Part shown: one piece after another, positions 23,570 to 35,921 of the stretch
How the letters are laid out: the number at the start of each line of letters is the position of its first letter
Position numbering within the stretch: position 1 is the stretch's first letter
Assembly: GCA_030512295.1 (NCBI GenBank)
Contig: JAULSR010000002.1
Span: forward strand, 7,006,001-7,070,000
Direction: 5' to 3'
From: Bombardia bombarda
Taxonomy: Eukaryota; Ascomycota; Sordariomycetes; Sordariales; Lasiosphaeriaceae
Length of the DNA stretch: 64,000 nt
Made by a program: the position numbers and the translations under genes
The notes under the pieces: generated by a model
What the model was told of the DNA's origin: nothing
The model's database searches: none
Seen by the model: only the letters and a program-made list of their open reading frames with translations

Positions 23570-25133
23570 ACTAGCCATTGCTGCGTTTCAACGGGATGGG
23601 ATCTGGTGTCGTATGGCCTTGCACGACCTCAGACAAGACGCATCAACCCGCGTTGAGCGTGACGGAAAGACTGCGTCACATCCAGCAGACGAAAGCACAT
23701 TTGAGGCTGAGATTGGGGGACCACACTACTCTGGCCACACCAATTGCTCATTCCGGAAAGCCATATCAGAATCACAACAACGCCATATGGGGAATTACAG
23801 CAACGCCGGGATTGACACCACCGGTCCGATCACCAACTCGATATTCAGGTTTTGTTTCAATGCAGCGGGTCGCCACGCATCTGTCTTGTAATGGTTGGGC
23901 ACCAGTATGTTTGGTTTCGTTGCATTTGGCGTCGGCGCATTTTAATGACTGGATTTATTTAGCGCTGGTTTTTACGGCAGGGCCAAAGAGCCTTTATACC
24001 ACTTCTGCGCGGCTCGGTTGTATGGTTCTGGACAGAAGAAAAAAGACGAGAAGGGATATATGCTTATGACCATAGAGACAGACTCTCGACTGATGAGCTC
24101 GACTACTGGACTGGACTGGACTGGAACAGGATTGGACTGGAAAGCATTACACTATGGCGTTTGTTGCCTGGAGCAGTGGCTCTTTTTACATGCCACATTG
24201 CGATTATTACTATTAACACAGAAGATTTGTACATAGGAGTTTCTATCGACGAGACCCAACACAATACAGCAATATCAGAACAATGCAGCGTCGTCGAGGA
24301 CGAGACGGGGTGGGGCAGAGTCATTCGTGTTGCCGAATTAGTTGCGCCAGCTGCCTGCATTGCGACTCGCAGAGACGCTAGAGACGCTTTCTGGCTGGGG
24401 AACGTGAAAGACCACATACATACAGCACAGGCACATGCAACCTTGGAACTGACGTCAGTGGTTCCAGCTTGGTGGCTCAGGCAGGGTGTGACAGTCGGTG
24501 ATTCGTGTGTACTCTTGCGACGGGCCGCCTCGAAGGCCGCCAGCCTTTTTCTTGTTTCGCATCAGCTGATGTGGGAGGCAAAGACAGCCGCTTGTGTTGT
24601 GTAGTTTGATGACTCCACGAACATGACATGATCGAAAGGGAGATTCGGTGTGTGGGGGCTTGGGCAGCAAGCCGGCAAGCAAGCAGGCCAAGCATCGCTG
24701 GGTCAGGGTAGCGGCGGGCAGGTTTAAGCAAGGTAGGTTTGCGGTACTGTACGTACAGCTGTTTGAGGTGGCGCTCGGGCACAGCCCCTTTTTTTTATTT
24801 TTGCTCAATGCTTTGTATCCAATCTCCATACCACAAGGCGGGTAAGGTACATGTACTTCGTAGCTGGCTAGCGGGGCAGAGCAGTCCGCCCTGCTGCATG
24901 ATGCCTGCTGCAATCATCCAAACTGCCCAGCAAATAATTGATCCCGCCCCGTCTGCTGTTCGTTCGCGCTGTCCCAAAACACCCAGTCCAGCCACCCCGC
25001 GGCCCGCGCCATTGTTTCTTCTCCGTTATCCGTCTTATGGTGTCCCCACCTTTTTGCACGCTTGGGTTCATGATTTCTTGTTACCGCTCTGACTTGCATC
25101 GATTGGCTCGTTTACATCCTGCCTTTGAAGAAT
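23570..25133. other. intergenic region between SCOC-like gene and tRNA
   Basis: Probably the 3' UTR of the SCOC-like gene, then spacer. Repeated CTGGACTGGA units lie near 24105-24140. No gene was recognised. Confidence 0.5.
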
Positions 25134-25221
25134 GCCGGCGTGGCGCAATTGGTTAGCGCGTCAGACTTTTATGTAACATAGAGGTATCTGAATGTTGCGA
25201 GTTCGAGTCTCGCCGTTGGCG
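25134..25221 (+). tRNA. tRNA with short intron, predicted Lys (UUU)
   Basis: The full cloverleaf can be drawn. The acceptor stem GCCGGCG pairs with CGTTGGC (two G-U pairs). The D stem GCGC/GCGC encloses an AATTGGTTA loop. The anticodon stem TCAGA/TCTGA and the T stem GCGAG/CTCGC with loop TTCGAGT are intact, and the discriminator is G. The anticodon loop reads CTTTTA, then 14 extra bases (25172-25185) at the usual intron position after base 37, then A. That gives anticodon TTT, Lys, with moderate certainty because the intron boundary could shift by a base. A T-rich Pol III terminator follows (ATTTT at about 25238). Confidence 0.85.
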
Positions 25222-28200
25222 GTATTTCTCCAGAGATATTTTTGTCGTTTTGCATGTGGAGGCTGATTTCTTTCCGTTTTTGGTTAATGAAGAAAGGGTT
25301 TGACAACCTCTGTAAGTAACGAATGCCAACCTTTTTCGTCACTTTCACTATTCCGTCATTAAACTTTCATACCCTTGGTTGTTGCATGCTTTAGTTAGTT
25401 GGCGTTTGGTATGTAATTATGATCACAGAACCTCGTATATTTCTTTGCGATTTTTATTTTGGTTCTAGAGAATGAAACGAATTTCGTTTAAGTTTATAAA
25501 AGACAATTCCTGACACTGTAAATTTGAGTGGATGCATTTGGATCAACGTTCATCTCAAGTAAAATATGTGAAAGATCGCTATTGTTCATTGTTGGAAGTA
25601 TATCTAGGCTGTCGGATAGCACAAGCAGTACTAACATCAATATAAGCTACCGTCACCCGTCATCCTAGTTTAATATGCAAGCATGTCTCATCGTATAAGG
25701 AAATATAAAAGAAAATATAGTTAGTCATAATGACTTCATTACCTTAGGTGTCGATTGAGGGTATAATGAAGCAAGTAATATGGGCCATTTCAATCGCGTC
25801 ATAATAAAACAAATAGCATTTCTAGAAAACTTATAGATGATTTGGATCCTTTTGTAACATCGGTGTTTGGTAGAGTTCGTGGTCCCAATCGACCGCGCAC
25901 TCAAGCAGGAAATTTACTTACACCATCCAAACCACTGTTTAACCTTGAAAAGTACGTGGTCCACTTCTGTGATGCTTATTACTTGGTTGTTTACGGAAAC
26001 GATGTTCATTACATGTTATATGAAATTACTTACATCTTTGGATCATAAGTTAGTGGCGAAGATGCTCGTAGATATTCAATCTTCCACATATGGAGTAAAG
26101 TACCTCATATTTACAGACTCAAACTACAGTATGAGTCAAAAAGTTTGGCCCCTCACTGAATTTACCACCTATCTATTTATACCCAAGCTTACTTTATAAC
26201 TTAAATAGAATAGTTTTAAATAAGATAGTTTTAAATAAGATAGTTTTAAATAAGATAGTTTTAAATAAGATAGTTGTAATAAGAAGAGTTGTAAATGGGA
26301 TAGTTGTAGGTGGTGTAGTTGTAGGTGGTGTAGTTGTAGGTGGTGTAGTTGTAGGTGGTGTAGTTGTAGGTGGTGTAGTTGTAGGTGGTGTAGTTGTAGG
26401 TGGTAGTCGCATATGGGGCCAGACTTATTGACTGGCATTGTACCTGCCTACTACTGCTACGGTAAAGCAAGTTTACTAAACCTATTGCTGGACTGCCATG
26501 GCAACTCGAGTTGTAAAAAGGTGACGTCAAATCAGAGTTTGAACTTGAAAGTTGTACGTTGACGTCGTCTATGGTGATGAGAATGATCACACGGCGGATT
26601 GGACAGACTAATCATCTTGCAAGGACTTGATGTGGAGGTAAGCGTAATGTATGAGTGGCGTAAGATAATAGCCATACATTGGGATACAGAGCTAAGCGAC
26701 GCCATTGGTGATTCTACTCACAAGAATCTCTAAGCTCTATAGGCTACTAGGGCCTTAGAGTCCTTCACTACGTAGATGAGAAACCGAAGACGTTGGAGTG
26801 GCTGCTAGATCACGAGGCAATACACGACTAGAAAGCACAGCAGACCAGGAAACTGCATTATACAGGGCTGCATTTCAAGACAACGCCCAAGGAGGAGAAG
26901 ACATTAGCCTCCTACACCAAAGAAATGAAGAAAGCCTGACAGCACTAGTACATGCCGCCATTCTTTAAAAATGCAAGAAGCCTGCAGAGATGCTGCAGGA
27001 TGACTTGTATTACCTTGACACGTCTGAAGGCGACGGTGATTAGAGATAATGGTGGTGACACGGCACCTGGTATCTCAGCGAAAAAGAAGGTCCTTTATCA
27101 AATCTTCCATTGTGAGCAAGGACAGGTACAATTGAGAAAATATCAGCACTTGTACCATTCAGGTACGCTAAGGAGCCTGGATATGATTTGACAGTACGGG
27201 GAATATACTGATGTACGATAGACCTCTTGATGCAGATCATGAGAGATTCGACGATGCCTTTACGCTCATCTTTAGTGAGGATTTGACATGACAAATAAAG
27301 TGCAGTTGCTCTCCAGTTGACTGCGCGAACGTGTGTGTGAGGAATAATCTTATATGGATGCTTGCTTTGGGAAAGCAAGGCACTGTGTAATATGAAATGG
27401 GGAAAAGGCACAGATATATGTGACTATCACGAATCGACGAAACTGCTGGCCATTGTAAAGCTAACCTGATGTTCAACTACAAATCACAGCTGCAGTAAGT
27501 AATGAAGTAGTACTTGGTAACTGATTTACCAGATACTTTGCTGATAGCTTAGAATAATGGCAACCTCACCCGAGCTTCAAACTTTACCAAAAATGGACTG
27601 ATTGAATCTGCGTAAAATAGCCTGGATAATCACAACTTAGGAATATAACGTTATGCCTATGTGTTGCAGATTGCGCTGCTTGTACATTGCTGTAACTCGC
27701 CACTATTCCTTTCATCAATCGTCTTCACACATACAGGCGCAGGAACAGGCCATCCAAAAGTTTTTTATATACCTAGATAAAGGACCACAACTTCCCTAAT
27801 TCCATATTATTTATATACTAGCAGTAGAATGAATATGCCAACGGTTGTTAAAGCAAATCGATACTCTGAATGTAAATACTAATGATGCTCATCGATGCAA
27901 TGTTTGCTTCCATCTTTGCTGATAAAACAAAACCAGTGAACTTTTGCCTTTTTCCACATATGCCGCCGTGAACCCGCTTGACTATGAATTGTCCATGTTT
28001 GTTTCTTTGCCCAGATAACCAGACGACGCCCCGTGATAGACCAAACCGAATGTGGTGGAAACAGGTTTTAAACAACCGAGCAAGAAAAACAAAAGTAATA
28101 GGTAAAACCCATGATCTGAAATGCCGTCCGAAAAATGCTACCTGTGGAAGACAACCGGAAGATGCAACGCTCCAACCAGATAAAACAAGTAAGAAAGAAA

Positions 28201-28477
28201 ATAACGAACATATACTCAGAAAAGGAATACTTTTCCTACTGTGCATCCCCATGATTGCTTAGCTCCCTTTCAAGGCAGCCGCACAGCGCTCGGTGAGTAC
28301 AATTACAAATGTGGGAGCGGTGAGCTCTCATGTCGGGTGCTGAGCTATCAGTATGATGGGCCTGCCGATTTGATAGAATGCCTGTTTGAAGGGTAGGTAC
28401 ATGCTTCAAAGATGATATGTGGAGGTGACAACGTGGCCAAGGTGGTAGCAATGCACTTCGCCTGTACGATTGCACCC
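25222..28477. other. AT-rich gene-free block next to tRNA
   Basis: A markedly AT-rich stretch of about 2.6 kb (to about 27850), then spacer to the next gene. All frames are broken. Short fragments such as 26730-26940 read as lysine/glutamate-rich peptide with stops, as a decayed element would, but no family could be named. The minisatellite at 26206-26405 lies inside. A position just downstream of a tRNA and the composition suggest an old, mutated insertion. Confidence 0.5.
26206..26405. repeat. 15-bp-period minisatellite with two sub-blocks
   Basis: About 13 units of 15 bp share a TAGTTNTA core. The first four or five units are TAAGATAGTTTTAAA-like. They grade through intermediate units (26266-26300) into seven near-identical TGGTGTAGTTGTAGG-type units (26301-26405). 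The period is a multiple of three, so all frames stay open through the array. Confidence 0.9.
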
Positions 28478-31400
28478 CTAGGCAACCGGGCCATGGGGCG
28501 GAAAGTACGGATACGGCATTGGCTGTTTCTGAAGAAGCAGCTGAGGTGGTTGCAACGGCTGCAGGTTATGGGGAAGTTGAGGGAAAGCCAGAGGACCAGG
28601 CAGGGTTGGGTGAAGGCTGGGAGTGTTCGGGGCTGAAGCGCCAGCAGAGCTCGGATCCAGTGTTTGGACGTTCATGTCAGCACCGTTTGGAGTGCCTGCG
28701 GCCTTCTCGGCTTTCTTAATGGCTAGTGTGGTGCGACGTTTCTCGACGGCACCTTGCATCTCACCAGAGGCCCAGCGTCCTATTTTCCGTCAGTCAACGA
28801 TTCGCGGGAAGAAACAGACGAGCATTAACTTACGTCTCATAGACCAACTCATCTTCTCAGATTTGGTCATCTCGGCGTATGGCTTGTCAGCCAGGTCGTT
28901 AAGACTGGTGCTCAGAAGAGATGGAACCGGCGGAACTGCCTCAGCCGGCACACTGGTTCTGGGACCACCACGAGCGGCCTTGGCTGACCCTTTCGGAGTG
29001 GAACTTGGGCCATTACTTGCCGGGGTCGATGCTCGAGAGGGTGGCTGAGATGTAGAGCCATTATTTGTTAGCTTGATCCGCGTGATAGGTTTCTTGATAG
29101 CCGGCGGTGCCGGCGGCGGAGGCGGAAGACCACCGGGCTGGAAAGCGGGCGCAGCGTTGAACGTGTGCATGAATGGACCAGGCGCTGGAGCCAGGGCAGG
29201 GGGACCGTTGTTGAAGAACATGGCCGGAGCTTTCAAGCCTCCAAGGGGCTGAGGAGGAGCCATGGAGTTAGCCATGGGTGGAGCCAGCAGCGGCTGGCTT
29301 GTTGCAGCTTTACGTCGAGGTCCTCGTTTCTTGGGTTCCATGTGTTCCAACTTGGGGAGAACAGCAGCACGAGCTCGCTTTTGTGCACGTGGCTCAAGCT
29401 CGGGATCGTTCTCCAGTACAAAATTCCGCTTGCGCTTGTCACGAAGCGAATAAGCTGACTCAGTAGTCTCGGCTGTATTCACTGTTGCTTCTGACGATGC
29501 AGTGGATGGCCGTGACTCCGGCTGAGTATTGACTGGTGACGGATTGCCGTAGAACGACGCACTCGGGATTTCTAGACCCGGCCGGCCTTTGATAGCCCGT
29601 TGGGGTATAGCCTTGGCTTCCTCCGTCTCGGTCGACGTAGATAGAAGAGGCGCAGGGGGCGGGGGGTTAAGAGAGGTAACGCCACGAGGACGTTTACGAG
29701 CAGATCTGGGTTTATGCTCGTGACCCTCATCGTCAGTATTGGTCTTATCACCCTGGTCGACATCAGCGGCTTCTTGTGCTGCAGCAGCCGCGGCCGCCTC
29801 AGCAGCAATTAGTGCACGCGGCTTGGGTCCACGTCGTTTGCGGACAACAGGTTCTATGGCTACTTCTGTGGGTTGGGCGTGATCTTGAACTTCGGTTTCG
29901 TCGACTGGCGCCGTGGTGCTGACGATCTTACGTCTGTAAGGGCGTTTACCGGTGACCAAAGACGTGTTGAGATTGCCATTGGGGGTTCCTGAGCGGCTTG
30001 GGTCCTTGCTTTGGTCCGAAAAATTGCGCGGCTTTCTCGCTCGCTTGCCTTCAATCACATTCTCTTCAGCGAGCTCGGCAGCCTTTTCTGTCTTCTTACG
30101 GTCACGGAGGCCTCTCTCGGTCATCTCCCAGCGCTGCTCTTCGGGATTCTGTCGACCAATCAGAGTGGGATGAGCGTTGTGCTTGAACCCGTAGGCTTGA
30201 CCCATGATCTTATCCTGTTCACGCGCCTGCTCTAGGACAGGGTCGTCAACATAAGGCTTAGGAGCCCGCGCACCGCGGACTTCGAATACCGGGGGACCCT
30301 TGACGATTTCGTCGAAGTGTCGTCGGTGAGGTGGTGGCTCGTCTGCCTTCTGACGGTTCTCCCAGTTGACTATGGTCTTGTCGTTTGCCTGGCGACGCTT
30401 GGCATTCTCCTCATCGTCTAAGAACTTCTTAAGCTCTATATACTCTTGCTGCCAAGCGTGCAGGGCCTCGACGGTGGCTGCGGAGTTCTCATAGATGCTC
30501 GCAGTGTCCATGTCTTGGGGCCCTTCTAGGGCCTGAACAAACTCAGATGCATCACGCAGCTTAGGGAAGGAATACTGGTGATGTGGCTTCTGCATGACCT
30601 GGCCAGTCCCGCCAATGTCTGCTTCCCCAGGGCCTTCGATGGGTTCTTCAATTTCTGGATCGTCCTCGCCAGCCTCGGCTAGACCGGGGTTAAAGTCATC
30701 GTCTGGCGCAGGGGATGCAGCAGCTGAGGGCACCTGAGACTCTGGCGCTTGGGAGCTGCGGGGGGTTTCGTCAAAAGACGCAGTAAAAGATGTTGTTGGG
30801 GCCGAGACGGGTCGTTTGGGGTGTATGTGTTTGGATGGTTCTAGCTTTGCCTTTGATTTCGCCGCAAGGCGTGATCCACCCCCAGCTTCTTCTTGTTGCT
30901 GCATCAATCTAAACAGCCGAACGCACTCGTTGTTGAATTCTACCATCGAGATACGTGGTTCTCCTCTATTGTCACGATTCTTCACCTCTTGTCGATACAG
31001 GATCTTGAACTCGCCAACCCTTAGAGGACGGCGACCATCCCACGTGAATTCGGCCGTCTCTGGTTCAGCTGCAGCAGGCGTAGGGGTAGGCGTGGTAAGA
31101 GCGGTGAATTCTGCCTTGTCTTTAGAGACCCACTCTGAATAGGCTCCGGGGTGAACAACATCCTCTGCCTCGTAAGGGGTCAGGTTCAGGCGAGAGCCAA
31201 ACGGGGTTTCCGCGGCATACACAATCTCTACCTGGCTCAGCCTCTTTGGGTAGGTATGCTTTCGCGTACGCATCGATGAGCGCGACGGAGTTGAAACAGG
31301 AGTCACAAGGACGGCAGGCTCTGGAGCCAAAGCACTAGCGTCCAGAGCATCGACGACCGGGTGGCTGACAACAGGCACTTTATCAACAGGAAAAGAAGGC

Positions 31401-32905
31401 TTCACCTCCTCAATCTTGTCTGGTTCAGAGGCAAGAGAGTCGATGTGGCCTCGCTCTGTAGTGTTTGATTTCAGCTCAGCAACCTCAGGTAGTTGAGATG
31501 TTTGAATTTCAATCTTTAGCTCGAGCTCATATTGATTCCCGTTCACCTCAGGCTGTTTTACTGTCTCGTCGGCCTCCTGAATATTGTGAGCTGATGGTGG
31601 TACCTTGGCCTGGAGACCAGATATAGACTCAGCCGTCTTGGAATCAGGCTCTGCAGGTTGAGCCTCCAGCTCAGGCTGGGGGTCAACGGCTTGCATCTCA
31701 GTTGTCTGGGATGCAGGCTCGGTAATCTTGGGCTCCCTGGGCGGCTTCTCCGAGCCTTGAGACTGCTGGGCAATCAAATCCGGCTGCTGGGTGGTGATGT
31801 GTGACAAGGGAGCACTTTCGACCTCTTCTGATTTGGTATGTTGACTTTGCGGAGGGCCAAGCAAAATGTCTTGGGCCGAGTCCTCAGCCTTGTCATTAGG
31901 CTGGTGCGGCGGTAGAAGTTGGGGTCCAGCCGATTCCTGGATCTCGGGCTGAAATGAGATAGCCCGGTCAAGCTGGGAGACTGCATGAGGCTGGGGAGCA
32001 GTGGGTTGGGTCTGGGCTTGAGCAGCGTCAGAGCCATCTGAGGACGATGGTCGGGATTCGGCCTCGTCATCAAATGATTGATCTGATGCTTCGTCAGACT
32101 CTTGAATCTCGTCCATGGAAACACCGACAAGGATGGTATCCTGGACCTCATTGTCTGACGGCTGGTCGATGTAAGAGTTGATTTCAGTCAGCGGCTTCCT
32201 GGCAGTGCTGCGACGGCGAGATGAGCCACGTGCTGGGGCGGGAGACTTGTCAGCCCGGCGGCGCTTGATGGAAGATGCGCCACCCTCAAAATCAACGGCG
32301 AAGTCATCGTGAAGGCCTTTACGCTTCCGAGTACGGGAACTAGGGGTGATGGCCGACTTGGCTGCGAGCTCGGCACGAGCAGTAGACGAAACCAGATCGT
32401 CGTCGATCTGCTCCTGGGTGTAGTCGACGCGGGTGCGCTTTCTTAGTGAATGACCACCCTTGGAATGGGCCAGGTCGTCATCAGCAGTGCCGTTACCATC
32501 ATAGTTTGGCTCAAAAGTCTTGGCCCGCTTGCGGAGAGAAACTGGGTCCGCAGTCATGGGGATGCCGGCAGCTGAGGGAGACTCAAAGGTGAAGCCCGAG
32601 GTGAAGGTTGCGCTACGCGCGGGGCGCTCAGTCCGCGGAGTAACGCGAGAGGCAGGATCCGCACCGGATGGAGATGTAGTCCGATTAGTAGTAAAGCTCA
32701 GACGAGAGCGGCCACCGCGCTGCGGAGCAGTGCTGGGGGCTCTCTGGAGGTTGGCCGAGGATACAGGCGTGGTTGGGCTGAGTGAGTCTGGTTGTCCGAG
32801 GGAATGGTGATTTTGATGTTGTGAGTGAGCAGTGGTGTGAAAGGACAGGGTTGCTGTCCCGCGCTTCTTGGTCGCGCGGGCGCGACCTCCACGACCACGG
32901 TCCAT
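28478..32905 (-). CDS. large low-complexity nuclear-type protein of unknown function
   Basis: Two exons, minus strand: 28834-32905 and 28478-28779, giving 1,457 residues. The intron is GTAAGT...ATAG and joins SMRR to RWASGEMQGAVEKRRTT. Most of the chain is disordered and rich in P, S, E, Q, K and R, with many basic clusters (RKRAKTF, RKRTRVDY, RKRRGPKPR) that could be nuclear localisation or AT-hook-like signals. Two short stretches look folded: TWDGRRPLRVGEFKILYRQEVK with a following helix (about 610-660), and an 860-1000 region (HAWQQEYIELKKFLDDEEN, then HRRHFDEIVKGPPVFEVRGAR). The N-terminus is arginine/glycine-rich (MDRGRGGRARATKKRG). I do not recognise the family. The sequence fits a chromatin-associated or transcription-related scaffold, which is inference. 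The start codon is the only ATG near the frame's 5' end. Confidence 0.75.
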
Positions 32906-34230
32906 TTGTTGAATGTTATGTGTAAATCAATGTGCGAGGCGACAGACCATGAACACCTTGATTGTAGGGAGTGGCAGACGCAGGCGAGGGCAAAAGTGTT
33001 TTGGTGCGGTGCAGGCCAGCAGTCCGAGATTTGGGTGTGAGTGGGAAGGATGTGAGGCGAAAAAAAGAGGTGCGCACTAAGCGGCTTCCCAACGTGTCAG
33101 GGCCACAGCAGCCAGATGGGTGGTGGATGGACTGGATGCAAGCCAGCTGGTACCCCAGAAACCGTCGACTGCAGCAGCCGCCACGGGCTTAAAAGAAGGT
33201 CAAAAACCCCAAAAAGATCAAGAAGCGTCAGTCGAGTATCTGGCTCATACAGCCAATTGACGCGGCGATGGCGGACACAGGAGGTAGGATGAATATGGCA
33301 GTGTCTGTTTGTAAAGGTGCCGCCGTCTCCTTGCGTGTAGATTTGGTTTCTAAATCTTCTCACGTCAATTTTGGACGTTCCCGAATAAGCCAGGCCCAAT
33401 GGCACAACAGCACCCGCCGCCCCGCTGACCCACCCACCCCTGCCAGCTGACTGCCAGCCGCCAGTCCTTACTGGCAGGCTGCTCTCCTGGCCGCCAGGCT
33501 GACGGTAAGTGGACGGTTAATGGACGGTAAGTGGACGGCCATCCGTCCGCGACAGGCTAATCGCAGCCAGGCGGTTTGCGCAGTTTGCTCAGCGAGAGTT
33601 GGGGTCTGCAAGGTCTGTTGCAGAGCGCAGAACTAACCCCAAGGCCCCCAATAGCACCCAAAACCCCCCTGACGAAGCCCGCCCGTGACGTGACGCAACA
33701 ATACCCAGACAAACGGGCGGCAGGTCCATCAGATCAGATCAGATTGAAGTTTTGAACCAGCCAACCTCGACCTTTTACAAGGCACTAGCAATAACAACCC
33801 GTTAACAGCCCACAACGTCAGCCTTGCGGCATTCAACTGACAGTCAAATACCTGTGTTACAGCTCGTTTGTTTATACTTTTTTTTTTCATTGCGACAGAC
33901 TTTTATTAAAAGGTACACAAACAACCTAAGGTACTGTTAACTGTATGTACCTACCTTCTCTTTGGTCGGCTGCAGTTATGGTCGCATTACGTAGGACCAA
34001 AAAAAGGCGAGTCAACGACAGTGGCTCACAGTGGCTCACAGTGGCTGCGCGGAGTCTCCCGTGATTCACCCCCCCTGGAAAACAACATGGAAAGGCCCAG
34101 GCCGCATTCCAGATCCACTCCACCATAGGTAGCTTGTCCCGTCGGCGGGTAACACCACCCAAACATCATCACCTCCACTACCACCATTTACACCGACATC
34201 ACCAGCATCACCAGCACCAGGCCGCACGCA
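32906..34230. promoter_or_regulatory. divergent promoter region with short direct repeats
   Basis: About 1.3 kb shared by two divergent genes. It contains TGGACGG units spaced about 13 bp apart at 33510-33540, followed by an inverted CCGTCC. Three GTGGCTCACA-type direct repeats lie at 34019-34045, and a pyrimidine-rich tract at 33876-33890. No open frame looks real. Role as binding sites is inference. Confidence 0.4.
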
Positions 34231-35921
34231 ATGGCCAGCAAACGCGCGAAACCGGCTCCCGCCGACGACGACGACTTTGACGACCTGTTCAAGGACATCG
34301 AAGACTCGTCGCTCAAGAAGACGGACAAGCCCAAGGCCAAGCCATCAGCTGCTAAGGGCAAGCCCGACGCCGCCGCTGCCGCCGCCGAGCAAGACATCCT
34401 AGCCGAGCTCGAGAACCAGCTGGGCGAGAAGGCCCCCGACCGCCCGCACACACCACGCATCCGCGACGTCGCTGCCAAATCCTCGCCCATCAAACGCACC
34501 TCGACAAACACCCCTCCTCCTCCTCCCACCTCCGCCGACAACAACAATAACACTGCCACTACACTTCCCCTCCGCAAGTCGGTCGAGAGCACCCGGTCGT
34601 ACCATGCCAGCTTCACCCCGAGTGCCACGAGCTCCGAGCTGCAGGAATCGGAGAGGAAGGCCGCTGCCGAACAACCACAGTCTGCGACAGCCAGTGGCGG
34701 CGGCGGAGGCTGGTGGGGAGGACTGCTGTCCACCGCTACAGCCGCCATGAAGCAAGCCGAGGCTGCTGTGAAGGAGATGCAGCAGAACGAGGAGGCCAAA
34801 AAGTGGGCTGAGCAGGTCCGCGGCATCAATGTGGGCGCATTGAAGGGGCTCGGTACGTGTCAAAGCCTCGAGGAACATAACCATAAAATGCTAACCATCT
34901 ACGCTTTCTCCGAACAGGCGACGAGCTGCGTCACCGTGCCCTCCCGACATTTACAAACATCCTGCACACCCTAGCGCCACCCATCTCATCCCACGAGCGT
35001 CTGCTCATCCACATCGCCCACGACCTCGTCGGCTACCCGTCCCTCGACCCGCTCATCCATGCCGTGTTCAGCCGTGTCATGGCCCAGGTCGAGGGCGGCG
35101 ATCTGCTCGTCATCCAGCGCGGCCAGGAGTCCGGCCCCTCTGGCGGCCCCTCTTCCTCTGGCCAGCCCTTCTTCAGCGGCGGCGTCGGCCAGTCCACCGC
35201 CGGCTGGCACGACGGTCCGTGGTGGCGCCAGTCCGATATCCCACGTGATCTGGGCTTAGTGGGCGGCCTCGTCGAGGGAACCAAGCTCTGCCGCGCCAGT
35301 GCCGAGGGTTATGCCACCGACTACCTCTCTCACCACGGCGGCATCGACTTTGCCCGCCAACGCGCCATCGAGCCCCTGAGCGAGAGCAACCCCGTTCGCA
35401 GCTCTGACCTCTTCCTCTCTGTGCAGGCCATCGCCGTGCCGGCCGACAAGGGCCTGTTTGCTGGCAGCTCTGCGAGCGAGAAGGAGAAGGAGATGTCTCC
35501 CGTCTTGGAGGACGACAGTCGCGCCGACGTGCTTGTCTGCTTTGCTGTATTTATCCTGGACCCTGTGCACGAGATACAGTACTCGGCTGTGAGCCAGTCT
35601 ATTCCGGCCAAGTGGATCCACTGGTTGGATGCGGCTGCGTTGCCGCTTACGCCCGCCAGTGGTGAGGATGGTGGCGAGGTGGAGTTTGAGCGCGTGCCTG
35701 AGGAGATTAGGGATATTTTGGAGGCGGGCGGGGTTGATCCCCGTGAGTGGGTTGCTGAGTGGGTGGAAGAGGTGTTGAGCCTTTCAGTCGGCGTGGTGGC
35801 CCAGAGCTATGTTGCTCGGAGAATGGGTGTTGGTGAGGGCGGTATTGGCCGTGGTAAGCAGAAGATGGAGAGTGTCTTGGAGGACGGCGGCAGTGAGGCT
35901 GCCAGGGCCGGCCTGATTTGA
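34231..35921 (+). CDS. MTC1: maintenance of telomere capping protein 1 (MTC1) homologue
   Basis: Two exons, 34231-34852 and 34918-35921, giving 541 residues; the intron has GTACGT and ACAG signals. It matches the fungal MTC1 family. The acidic N-terminus DDDDFDDLFKDI and a lysine/proline-rich linker come first, then GGGGGWWGGLLSTATAAMKQAEAAVKEM (about 165-190), then DELRHRALPTFTNILHTLAPPI opening the folded C-terminal domain with HDLVGYPSLD and GWHDGPWWRQSDIPRDLGLV. In budding yeast MTC1 loss is synthetic with cdc13-1, hence the name; the protein is otherwise linked to membrane traffic and lipid phenotypes, so telomere action may be indirect. The start ATG follows a CACGCA context and precedes the conserved acidic motif. 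Confidence 0.9.

Noticed and set aside
26301..26405. CRISPR-like array
   Set aside because: The units are contiguous 15-bp tandem repeats with no spacers, in a eukaryotic genome; it is a minisatellite.
27848..28252. 134-codon minus-strand frame with a hydrophobic start
   Set aside because: Looks superficially like a signal peptide protein but has no family match, overlaps an equally long plus-strand frame and sits in gene-poor DNA.
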